Source: Tragulus kanchil (Eukaryota; Chordata; Mammalia; Artiodactyla; Tragulidae). Taken from it: 64,000 nucleotides of DNA. Numbering within the stretch: the first letter of the stretch is position 1; each line of letters starts with the position of its first letter. Shown piece after piece: positions 1 to 9,487 of this stretch. The notes under the pieces were generated by a model that saw only the letters and a list, made by a program, of their open reading frames with translations, did no database searches and had not been told where the DNA came from. The position numbers and the translations under genes were made by a program. The stretch covers positions 37,625,874 through 37,689,873 of the forward strand of contig JAIOJX010000003.1 of assembly GCA_022376925.1 (NCBI GenBank). Direction: 5' to 3'.

Positions 1-107
1 GGCCACCCACTATGGTATCCTTGCCTGGAAAATTCTATGAACAGTGGAGTCTGGCCATGGGATCATAAAGAGTCAGACATGACTGAGCACACACATACAC
101 ACATGCC
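1..107 (+). mobile_element. Bov-tA/BovA SINE, 5'-truncated by the window edge
   Basis: The sequence carries the ruminant SINE body: an 'attctatgaacag' version of the usual 'aatcccatggacag' segment, then the 'agtcagacatgactgag' tail and a short CA-rich end. The tRNA-related head lies outside the window. Family assignment is by recognition of the consensus. Confidence 0.85.
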
Positions 108-233
108 AAAAAAATTAAGAAATAAATAACACCTGCAAAATGATCAAGGAAAAAGGGAATGGAACCACGGAAAATAATCTATAGCTTTGTTTATGGTAAT
201 TCTCAGTTGATTTGGGTCAACTATCCCACAGAG

Positions 234-452
234 GGTGCTTCTGAGGTAGCACTAGGTTGTAAAGAACAATGCAGGAGATGTAAAAGACACAGGTTCAATT
301 GCTGGATTGGGAAGATTCTCTGGAGGAGGGCATGGCAACCCACTCCAATATTTTTTGCCTGGAGAATCTCATGGACAAAAGAGCCTGGCAGGCTATAGTC
401 CATAGGACTGCAAAGAGTCGGACACAACTGAGACAGCACATGCATGCATCCC
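234..452 (+). mobile_element. Bov-tA SINE, near full length
   Basis: A tRNA-Glu-related head ('gcttctgaggtagcactag') is followed by the 'ggcatggcaacccactccaat' block, the 'gcctggcaggctatagtcca' block and the 'agagtcggacacaactgag' tail, in the order expected for Bov-tA. It accounts for the open frames at 159-398 and 299-676, which are not genes. Confidence 0.9.
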
Positions 453-477
453 TGAGAAGACGAGAAGCAAAGCTACA

Positions 478-479
<2 letters not shown>

Positions 480-519
<40 letters not shown>
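480..519 (+). repeat. (GT)n microsatellite
   Basis: An uninterrupted run of about 19-20 GT dinucleotides, 28 bp downstream of a Bov-tA element. Likely length-polymorphic. Confidence 0.95.
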
Positions 520-521
<2 letters not shown>

Positions 522-1091
522 GTATGCATGTGCATCAGATTATAGTAATGACAGGACTGGAAAATGCAGCTAAGACTTTCAGGCCTATGGCCAATATGAA
601 GTGTGAAGCCAGGAAAAAGATATGCCATGTAAAGAGTAATCAAAAGAAAGGTGATATAGCTCTCAGACAGCTGTAGCAGTGAAGAAAGACACTCATGCTA
701 AAATTCAGGAAGAGGCAGCAATAATTTGAATGAAACTCACACATTAACAGGACTAAAATGAGAAACAGACACATTGAGGTGATAATGGATTATTTTTTAA
801 CACAAGTTGTTCAATAATTACCAGAATGTAGAGAACAATTAAATAAAAATAAACATTTGAATTACTCATTAATAGATACACACACAACTTTACTCACCAA
901 CTAATTATAGTTCTCTAGGACAATGAAGTGGTTGCAAAAAACTTATCATATACTGCCTCACAAAGTACATCTTACCAGTTTTCAAAGAATTGAAATGATG
1001 CATGCTGTATTCTCTAAACACAGTTTCATTAATCTAGAAATCTGGAAAATAACCACATATGTTGAAAGCTAAGAAAGTATAAATTATTCAT
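520..1091. other. AT-rich stretch, nothing recognised
   Basis: No coding potential, RNA gene or clear repeat could be recognised. It is single copy within the window and ends where the D1 tandem unit begins. Confidence 0.5.
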
Positions 1092-3362
1092 GGTCATGGA
1101 GGGAATTACAGTGGCATAGAGAAAATATTTTTAATTGAATGCAAGTAAAATACCATTTTCAAAATTTGCAGGTTTCTGTTAAAGTGTGCTTAGAGGGAAA
1201 TGTTCATCCTTAAAAATGAATATACTAAAAATAGCTGAAAAGCTGAAAATCAATCACCTAGTATCCATCTGTATTAATTTAAGAGAACAGCAAATTAAAC
1301 TTAATGAATATAGAATACAAGAATGATTACAAGGCAATAAATAAATATAAAAGATTAACTAAACAATGGATACACATTTGGTGAGATTAATCAAGAATGA
1401 AAAGAGAGAAGACACAATGTCAGAAGTTTAAAAGAAAACATTAAATAGGTTAGAAAAGTGTAATAAGAATTTGGTAAAGAAATAATCCAATGTATCTAAT
1501 AAAAGACATTTCTAGCATGATATAACTTACCAAAACAAAGCTAGATAAAGCTAGAAAAATCTTTGTAATTATTTCTACCAAAAGAAAACTGTGGACTACT
1601 CCAGAGGCTTCCATTAGTGGCATACCAAATATGAAAGTAGGAAATGCCAATTTTGCTCTTCCTGAAAATAGAAAACCGAGCAATTTAATCTTTGAAACAA
1701 AAATAACAAGCATATGTGAACAAACTTAACAGAATTTTTATAAGGAAATAATCATTGAAATAAAATACTTAATGGATGAATTCAGCAAAACACAGACATA
1801 ACTGGGGAAAAGGTTAGTAAGACTAGAATATAGAGGTAGGGAAATTACCCAAGTGACAACACAGAAAAACAAAAGATAAAAAGTATGAACACACGATAAT
1901 TGAGGGGGTCGAATCTAACAATATAACATATCACTGTCCCAGAAACAAAAATAGAATGAAGAAGGGAGCTCATAATTTGCCAGAGCTGATGAAAGGTACA
2001 GACTCAAAGACACAGAGAACACATGAGAACAGACACAGAGAACTTCCTCAAGGCAGGATGACAAAAAGAAATATAGACTCAGTAAATCTGTAGAAAGCCT
2101 GAGGGAAAAGGAAGCCAGAGAGGAAGAACAAATTACTTACAAAGAACAACACTTTGTCACCAGACTTCTTAAAAAATTGAAAGCCAGATGATAACAGAAT
2201 AAAATTTTTGAAGTGCCTACAGAAAACGGTCATGGAGGGAATTACAGTGGCATAGAGAAAATATTTTTAATTGAATGCAAGTAAAATACCATTTTCAAAA
2301 TTTGCAGGTTTCTGTTAAAGTGTGCTTAGAGGAAATGTTCATCCTTAAAAATGAATATACTAAAAATAGCTGAAAAGCTGAAAATCAATCACCTAGTATC
2401 CATCTGTATTAATTTAAGAGAACAGCAAATTAAACTTAATGAATATAGAATACAAGAATGATTACAAGGCAATAAATAAATATAAAAGATTAACTAAACA
2501 ATGGATACACATTTGGTGAGATTAATCAAGAATGAAAAGAGAGAAGACACAATGTCAGAAGTTTAAAAGAAAACATTAAATAGGTTAGAAAAGTGTAATA
2601 AGAATTTGGTAAAGAAATAATCCAATGTATCTAATAAAAGACATTTCTAGCATGATATAACTTACCAAAACAAAGCTAGATAAAGCTAGAAAAATCTTTG
2701 TAATTATTTCTACCAAAAGAAAACTGTGGACTACTCCAGAGGCTTCCATTAGTGGCATACCAAATATGAAAGTAGGAAATGCCAATTTTGCTCTTCCTGA
2801 AAATAGAAAACCGAGCAATTTAATCTTTGAAACAAAAATAACAAGCATATGTGAACAAACTTAACAGAATTTTTATAAGGAAATAATCATTGAAATAAAA
2901 TACTTAATGGATGAATTCAGCAAAACACAGACATAACTGGGGAAAAGGTTAGTAAGACTAGAATATAGAGGTAGGGAAATTACCCAAGTGACAACACAGA
3001 AAAACAAAAGATAAAAAGTATGAACACACGATAATTGAGGGGGTCGAATCTAACAATATAACATATCACTGTCCCAGAAACAAAAATAGAATGAAGAAGG
3101 GAGCTCATAATTTGCCAGAGCTGATGAAAGGTACAGACTCAAAGACACAGAGAACACATGAGAACAGACACAGAGAACTTCCTCAAGGCAGGATGACAAA
3201 AAGAAATATAGACTCAGTAAATCTGTAGAAAGCCTGAGGGAAAAGGAAGCCAGAGAGGAAGAACAAATTACTTACAAAGAACAACACTTTGTCACCAGAC
3301 TTCTTAAAAAATTGAAAGCCAGATGATAACAGAATAAAATTTTTGAAGTGCCTACAGAAAAC
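1092..3362 (+). repeat. D1: direct tandem duplication, ~1,136 bp unit
   Basis: Copy 1 is 1092-2227 and copy 2 is 2228-3362, abutting directly. Both begin 'ggtcatggagggaattacag' and end 'gtgcctacagaaaac'. The copies are near identical. A visible difference is a one-G deletion about 100 bp into copy 2, which changes the offset from 1136 to 1135. The unit consists mostly of degraded L1. Confidence 0.97.
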
Positions 3363-3415
3363 AACTGTTAACTAGAATTGAGTATTCAGCAACTTGTCTG
3401 AAAATAAAATAAGTG
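1100..3415 (+). mobile_element. Degraded L1 fragments (old L1M/HAL-like), duplicated by D1
   Basis: Positions ~1170-1800 (and again ~2310-2940) read like a heavily diverged L1 ORF2 segment, with blocks such as 'gtgcttagagggaaatgttc', 'agagaacagcaaattaaac' and 'agagagaagacacaatgtc'. Positions ~1960-2225 and ~3095-3415 resemble another L1 portion ('ctgatgaaaggtacagactc', 'aactgttaactagaattgag'). No long open frame survives. Subfamily is not resolved. Confidence 0.6.
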
Positions 3416-3419
3416 GAGG

Positions 3420-3652
3420 GGGCTTCTCTGGTGGTCCAGTGGGTGAAGAGTCCACCTTGCAGTGCAAGGGGCACTGGTTCGATCCCTGGCCTAGGAAGAT
3501 CCCACATGCTACAGAGTAGTTGGGCCAGTGTGTCTAATCAGGAGCCAAGCTCCAGATCTCATGTGCCCAGAGCCAGTGGTCTGCAAGGAGAGAAGTCACT
3601 GCAATGGGAGGCCCACACATGCCAAAGAATAAATATGGATGAAAACAAATGG
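3420..3652 (+). mobile_element. CHR-2-like tRNA-derived SINE
   Basis: A head 'ggcttctctggtggtccag', the B-box-like 'ggttcgatccctggcctagg', 'gaagatcccacatgctacag' and the tail 'ggaggcccacacatgccaaagaataa' match the CHR-2-type cetartiodactyl SINE seen several more times here. It appears inserted within L1 debris that resumes downstream. Confidence 0.85.
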
Positions 3653-3837
3653 TGACTCAGAGGCAAAAAAAAAGGAGAGATTGAATCAAATACATGTTCA
3701 GATACAGAAAGTCTGAGTTCTTTTACTCCTGATCAACTTCACAAAAGAAATATGCAAACGTTTTCTTCAAGAAGGAAAGTGATCTTACAAGGAATATGCA
3801 AAAATAATCATGATAAAAGAAATTGGTAAGTATAACA
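3653..3837 (+). mobile_element. L1 debris downstream of the SINE
   Basis: A short 'aggagagattgaatcaaatac' segment and following A-rich sequence look like continuation of the L1 fragment interrupted at about 3420. Weak evidence. Confidence 0.4.
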
Positions 3838-4068
3838 CATTAGTTATCTAATGCTGAGTAACAATCCCCAAACTTCACTCAATAACCTTTATTTCTCGAA
3901 GCGTCTGTGAACCAGCAATTTGGAAGTGACTTGGAAAGGTAGTTCTTGTCTGGGATCAGTCATGAGGTTGTCATCATCTGCACGCTGGGGTTGCAGTCAT
4001 ATGAAGAAATGCCTGTAGCTAGAGGATGCACTTCCCAGGTGGCTCATTTGCATAACTTTAAAGTTGGT

Positions 4069-4092
4069 GCGTGTGTGTGTGTGTGTGTGTGT
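4069..4092 (+). repeat. (GT)n microsatellite
   Basis: About 12 GT units, immediately next to the 3' side of a minus-strand Bov-tA. This is the usual place for a microsatellite seeded by a SINE tail. Confidence 0.9.
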
Positions 4093-4264
4093 ATCCTTAG
4101 CTGTGCAGTTGTGCCTGATTCTCTGTGATCCCATGGACTCTAGTACAAAAGGCAGAATACTGGAGCAGGATGACATTTCCTATTTCAGGGGATCTTCCTG
4201 AACAAGGGATTGAACTCAAGTCTCTTGCATCTCCTGTGATACCTCTAGCACCACCTGAGAAGCC
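4093..4264 (-). mobile_element. Bov-tA SINE, minus strand
   Basis: On the minus strand the sequence reads the Bov-tA consensus. On the plus strand 'gatcccatggactctagtac', 'ggatcttcctgaacaagg' and 'accacctgagaagccca' are the reverse complements of its tail, middle and head. It interrupts an older repeat. Confidence 0.85.
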
Positions 4265-4449
4265 CATAAAGTTGGAACTGATACCAAATCTCTTTAATAG
4301 TTTTCAGATGTCGTGACAACATGGAGGCCAGATTCTCTCAGAACAGTGATTCAAGACGTCAAGGTGAAAATTAAGATGTCATTATGACCTAACCTTGGTG
4401 GTCACATCCCACTGGACAATGAAATATGATAGAAATTATTCTGTTGTAT

Positions 4450-5286
4450 CAGTAATCACAGTAAGTACAAGAAGAATAAATCTGCTTGTTAAAAGATCGA
4501 CACTGTCAATTTGGCTACAATAAGTGAAATTTAACTATATTAAACATAAGAACATAAAAAGTTAAAGAAACAGTTGGAAAAACATGTATGTAAATGTAAG
4601 AAAAATGCAAAATGAACAAATTTTAAAATGTGTAGCTATATTAATATGAAAATGTGGAATAGCAAAAAATAAACCTTTTAAAAATCTAAAAGAAACTCAA
4701 CTTGTTTATTTATTTATATACATTTTTGGTGCCAACATCTCCATAACTATTGACTATTAAATGCAATTTAACAGATAAAAGACAAATCCAACAGTATGTC
4801 TATTTTCCACAGTTTAATCTTATTGGTTCAGTGAAATTGCCATCAAAATCCCAACAGATTTTATTTTTAAACCTTGACAAGCAGATTCTAGTATTTCATT
4901 GAAATAGGAAATGTTGAATAATAGCCAGGAGTTTCCTGAAGAAGAATACTGTGGAAACATCCCCTGGAATATTCCAAGACACATTACAAAGCTATTGTAT
5001 TACCCAGAAATAGAGATGCTGTCCAACTGATCTGAATAGAGACCAGAAACAGCCCATGAATATCCAGAAACTACATATGACATGTGGCCTTGTAAATCAC
5101 TGGAAAAAGAATAGACTAAACAATAAATGGGGCCAGGACATTTGTTTATCCCTCTAGGAAAAAGGCAAGATTGGATTCCTACCTTGTATCTTGTACTAAA
5201 ATAAATTCCAGATGGATTAAAGACTCAAATATGAAAGACAACACTTCAAAGCATTCGAAGAAAAGATTTTGGTGGATATTTTAAGA
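4450..5286 (+). mobile_element. Degraded L1 ORF2 3' part
   Basis: Blocks such as 'gccatcaaaatcccaacaga', 'gacaagcagattctagtatt', 'gggaacatttgttt'-like 'ggccaggacatttgtt' and 'ccagatggattaaagactc' occur in the order of the C-terminal part of L1 ORF2, with many mutations. The second copy in D2 is at about 5564-6400. Confidence 0.6.
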
Positions 5287-5288
5287 TT

Positions 5289-5480
5289 TGGAGCCTCTCT
5301 CGTGGCTCAGACAGTAAAGAATCTGCCTACAGTGCAGGAAATCTGGGTTTACTCTCTGGGTCAGGGACATCCTCTGGATAAGGGAATGGCTACCCAGTCC
5401 AGTATTCTTGCCTGGAGAATTCCACAGATAGAAGATGGCCTCGGCTTACAGTCAGGACATGACTGAGTGACTAATATTTT
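5289..5480 (+). mobile_element. Bov-tA SINE (first D2 copy)
   Basis: Contains 'ctctcgtggctcagacagta', 'aatctgcctacagtgcagg' and 'ccagtattcttgcctggag', the Bov-tA order. It accounts for the 65-codon frame here. The same insertion is at 6403-6594, identical in position within the unit, so it is one insertion present in both D2 copies. Confidence 0.9.
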
Positions 5481-6402
5481 CACTCTAAGATGTCATTATG
5501 ACCTAACCTTGGTGGTCACATCCCACTGGACAATGAAATATGATAGAAATTATTCTGTTGTATCAGTAATCACAGTAAGTACAAGAAGAATAAATCTGCT
5601 TGTTAAAAGATCGACACTGTCAATTTGGCTACAATAAGTGAAATTTAACTATATTAAACATAAGAACATAAAAAGTTAAAGAAACAGTTGGAAAAACATG
5701 TATGTAAATGTAAGAAAAATGCAAAATGAACAAATTTTAAAATGTGTAGCTATATTAATATGAAAATGTGGAATAGCAAAAAATAAACCTTTTAAAAATC
5801 TAAAAGAAACTCAACTTGTTTATTTATTTATATACATTTTTGGTGCCAACATCTCCATAACTATTGACTATTAAATGCAATTTAACAGATAAAAGACAAA
5901 TCCAACAGTATGTCTATTTTCCACAGTTTAATCTTATTGGTTCAGTGAAATTGCCATCAAAATCCCAACAGATTTTATTTTTAAACCTTGACAAGCAGAT
6001 TCTAGTATTTCATTGAAATAGGAAATGTTGAATAATAGCCAGGAGTTTCCTGAAGAAGAATACTGTGGAAACATCCCCTGGAATATTCCAAGACACATTA
6101 CAAAGCTATTGTATTACCCAGAAATAGAGATGCTGTCCAACTGATCTGAATAGAGACCAGAAACAGCCCATGAATATCCAGAAACTACATATGACATGTG
6201 GCCTTGTAAATCACTGGAAAAAGAATAGACTAAACAATAAATGGGGCCAGGACATTTGTTTATCCCTCTAGGAAAAAGGCAAGATTGGATTCCTACCTTG
6301 TATCTTGTACTAAAATAAATTCCAGATGGATTAAAGACTCAAATATGAAAGACAACACTTCAAAGCATTCGAAGAAAAGATTTTGGTGGATATTTTAAGA
6401 TT

Positions 6403-6594
6403 TGGAGCCTCTCTCGTGGCTCAGACAGTAAAGAATCTGCCTACAGTGCAGGAAATCTGGGTTTACTCTCTGGGTCAGGGACATCCTCTGGATAAGGGAA
6501 TGGCTACCCAGTCCAGTATTCTTGCCTGGAGAATTCCACAGATAGAAGATGGCCTCGGCTTACAGTCAGGACATGACTGAGTGACTAATATTTT
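6403..6594 (+). mobile_element. Bov-tA SINE (second D2 copy)
   Basis: Same element and same flanks as 5289-5480, offset by exactly 1,114 bp. Confidence 0.9.
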
Positions 6595-6605
6595 CACTCT
6601 AAGAT

Positions 6606-6837
6606 TTTGAACCAGGGAAGAAGCTGTGAACTAAGACTCCAGTAACAATAACAGAAATAAAAAAGATAAAATAAATGAAATGAAAAGAATATTTTGCTCT
6701 TTATAAAAACAAAAAAAATAAAGGGAACTCTTGCTAAATTACTTTTTATTTAAAATAACACCTCTGTGTTAAGACATAGTGGAAATGAAATACAAGCAAC
6801 CAAGCTGAAAGATGATATTATGTAGCTGATCGTTTAT
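6606..6837. other. AT-rich stretch, nothing recognised
   Basis: A-rich sequence containing short AAATAAA-like words. No feature could be supported. Confidence 0.5.
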
Positions 6838-6988
6838 ATTAGTTTCAATTGTGTCCAAATCTTTGCCACCCATGGACGAGCCATGGAATTCTCCAGGCAA
6901 GAATACTGCAGTGGGTTGCCTTTCCCTTCTCCAGGGATCTTCCCAATCCAGGGATCAAACCAAGGTCTCCTGCACTGCAGGAGGATGC
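6838..6988 (-). mobile_element. BovA/Bov-tA SINE, minus strand, truncated
   Basis: Plus-strand words 'gtgtccaaatctttgccacc', 'gcaagaatactgcagtgggt' and 'gggatcaaaccaaggtctcc' are the reverse complement of the SINE. The tRNA head is missing beyond 'ctgcactgcagg'. Confidence 0.85.
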
Positions 6989-7061
6989 AAAATGAGACTA
7001 GTACAGACACATTCACAACATCCCAAAATATTTGTGGCACAACCATAAATCTATGTTCTTC

Positions 7062-7456
7062 CAGTTATGGACTAAATTCTGTCCCCTCCCAACAATTGCT
7101 GCTGATTCCTAACCTTCAGTGCCTCAGAATGTAACTTTATATGAAGACAGGGCCTTTAAAAGGTAATAAGCTAAAAGAAACTTTTAGGGTGGGGCCTAAT
7201 GCAATATCATGTCCTTATACAAAGAGATTAAGACACAGGAAAGGCACCAGAGATGTGTGCACACAGAAAAGGGGCCAGAGTGTGGGGACAGTGAGAAGGT
7301 GGCGTCTGCAAACCAAGGGGAGAGGCCTCAGGAGAAACCAGATCTGACTACACCTTGATCTTGGGATCAGGGCCTCCAGAACTGTGAGAAAACACATCTC
7401 TATGCCTTTAGCCATCCAGTCTGAGGTATTCTGTTATGGCAGGCCTAGGAAGCTGA
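7062..7456 (+). mobile_element. MLT1-type (ERVL-MaLR) solo LTR, old
   Basis: In order: 'atggactaaattctgtcccc', 'gacagggcctttaaaaggta', 'gggtggggcctaatgcaata', 'gtgtgcacacagaaaaggg', 'acaccttgatcttgggatca', 'cctccagaactgtgagaaaa' and 'ggtattctgttatggcaggc'. This matches the MLT1 LTR consensus from end to end at ancient divergence. It is a noncoding long terminal repeat with no attached internal retroviral sequence. D3 duplicates its 3' half. Confidence 0.8.
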
Positions 7457-7527
7457 TATGCTCACCCCCTTCAACAGGGAAGAAAAATGAAAACAATCCA
7501 AATATCCACCTATAGGAAAATGGACTT

Positions 7528-7822
7528 TCTTTCCTGGTGGTCCGGTCCAGTGATTAAAAATCCACCTGCCAATGCAGGGTACATGGATTTGATCTCTGGT
7601 CAGGAGGACCCCACATGCCAGGAGAAAGCTAAGCCCAGGCACCATAACTACTGAGCTCGAGCTGTAGAGCCTGCATGCCACAGGGACTGAAATCTGGGTG
7701 CCCTGGAGAGCCCATGCTCCACAACAAGAGAAGTCACCACAATGAGAAGGGCACACACCACAAGTAGAGAGAGCTCCTGTGCAGCCACAAAGATCTAACA
7801 CAGCCAAAAATTAAAAACAAAA
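7528..7822 (+). mobile_element. CHR-2 SINE, near full length
   Basis: Runs 'ttcctggtggtccggtccag', 'gatttgatctctggtcagga', 'ccataactactgagctcgag', 'ccatgctccacaacaagag' and ends 'acagccaaaaattaaaaac', the complete order of the CHR-2 consensus. The minus-strand frame of 120 codons here is a by-product of the SINE. The duplicate is at 8675-8969. Confidence 0.88.
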
Positions 7823-7834
7823 CAAAAAAACTTT

Positions 7835-8430
7835 GCAGTAAAGGGAAACTTAATCCCTAATACTTTATGATTTCAATTCCCCAAATTCAGAAGAGAGAAT
7901 CAGATTCAACTCCGAAACACAGGCAAAGACGAGTCCCACTTGGGTTAGCTACAAAAGGTTAAAATGAAGCATCAGTCTGAGATCTAATGGCATGTGAAAT
8001 AGTGGTTCCATCTAATCCCCACTGTTACAGGAAATACCGTTTTTCTACTCATAAAAGTGAAATGAACCTCTGACAAAAATTCTATACGCTCTCCTGTGCT
8101 GCATTTTCTTCATCTGATTTTGGTTTAGGTCTCTTGTATTTCCTGCAGTGAGAAGGATGTGAGAATCAGGATATGTGTACAGTAGTCAGAATTTAAAACC
8201 TGCTGTAGTGAAGTTTATTTCAATCTATTTAATGTCCTTCCTCTGGTTGATACATCTTAGTTTCTAGGCAGACTAAGATGACTTGCTCAGGCTCAAGCAA
8301 GACTTGAATGTCAGAGTCCAGGGCTTTGATTTGCAGGAGTTTTGGAGGGTGGATATTATTACAACAGTCATCAATCAAAATTTATAAGATTTGGTACATC
8401 TTTGTAGAGTAAGGCAAAATTCACTATAGC
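7835..8430. other. Unassigned sequence, copied at ~8,980-9,545
   Basis: No repeat family, gene or RNA could be recognised in this sequence, nor in its D3 duplicate. Confidence 0.5.
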
Positions 8431-8435
8431 AATTT

Positions 8436-8603
8436 ACCAGAGATGTGTGCACACAGAAAAGGGGCCAGATTTCAGGAGAAACCAGGACCCCTGACTACAC
8501 CTTGATCTTGGGATCAGGGCCTCCAGAACTGTGAGAAAACACATCTCTATGCCTTTAGCCATCCAGTCTGAGGTATTCTGTTATGGCAGGCCTAGGAAGC
8601 TGA
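8436..8603 (+). mobile_element. MLT1-type LTR, partial (second D3 copy)
   Basis: Repeats only the 3' part of the LTR at 7062-7456, starting exactly at the D3 junction and carrying the 43-bp internal deletion. It is not an independent insertion. Confidence 0.8.
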
Positions 8604-8674
8604 TATGCTCACCCCCTTCAACAGGGAAGAAAAATGAAAACAATCCAAATATCCACCTATAGGAAAATGGACTT

Positions 8675-8969
8675 TCTTTCCTGGTGGTCCGGTCCAGTGA
8701 TTAAAAATCCACCTGCCAATGCAGGGTACATGGATTTGATCTCTGGTCAGGAGGACCCCACATGCCAGGAGAAAGCTAAGCCCAGGCACCATAACTACTG
8801 AGCTCGAGCTGTAGAGCCTGCATGCCACAGGGACTGAAATCTGGGTGCCCTGGAGAGCCCATGCTCCACAACAAGAGAAGTCACCACAATGAGAAGGGCA
8901 CACACCACAAGTAGAGAGAGCTCCTGTGCAGCCACAAAGATCTAACACAGCCAAAAATTAAAAACAAAA
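8675..8969 (+). mobile_element. CHR-2 SINE (second D3 copy)
   Basis: Same element and flanks as 7528-7822, offset 1,147 bp. Confidence 0.88.
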
Positions 8970-9487
8970 CAAAAAAACTTTGCAGTAAAGGGAAACTTAA
9001 TCCCTAATACTTTATGATTTCAATTCCCCAAATTCAGAAGAGAGAATCAGATTCAACTCCCGAAACACAGGCAAAGACGAGTCCCACTTGGGTTAGCTAC
9101 AAAAGGTTAAAATGAAGCATCAGTCTGAGATCTAATGGCATGTGAAATAGTGGTTCCATCTAATCCCCACTGTTACAGGAAATACCGTTTTTCTACTCAT
9201 AAAAGTGAAATGAACCTCTGACAAAAATTCTATACGCTCTCCTGTGCTGCATTTTCTTCATCTGATTTTGGTTTAGGTCTCTTGTATTTCCTGCAGTGAG
9301 AAGGATGTGAGAATCAGGATATGTGTACAGTAGTCAGAATTTAAAACCTGCTGTAGTGAAGTTTATTTCAATCTATTTAATGTCCTTCCTCTGGTTGATA
9401 CATCTTAGTTTCTAGGCAGACTAAGATGACTTGCTCAGGCTCAAGCAAGACTTGAATGTCAGAGTCCAGGGCTTTGATTTGCAGGAG

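Larger units (their letters stand above)
3838..4440 (+). repeat. Old interspersed repeat (family unassigned), split by (GT)n and a SINE
   Basis: 'ttagttatctaatgctgag', 'cttgtctgggatcagtcatg', 'gcacttcccaggtggctca' and, after the interruption, 'attatgacctaaccttggtg' follow the order of a common eutherian interspersed repeat that starts near 'tatctattgctgcataac'. The same family recurs at 48535-49010. I could not name the family with confidence. Confidence 0.55.
4372..6605 (+). repeat. D2: direct tandem duplication, 1,114 bp unit
   Basis: Copy 1 is ~4372-5485 and copy 2 is ~5486-6605. The start 'taagatgtcattatgacc' recurs exactly 1,114 bp later. The 6-bp word 'taagat' occurs at the start of copy 1, at the junction and at the end of copy 2, so the join has microhomology. 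I saw no internal difference between the copies. Confidence 0.97.

Noticed and set aside
7445..8954. Cys-rich 120-codon minus-strand frames (7445-7807, 8592-8954) as secreted proteins
   Set aside because: They lie within the reverse complement of a CHR-2 SINE; the same peptide pattern arises from this SINE elsewhere.
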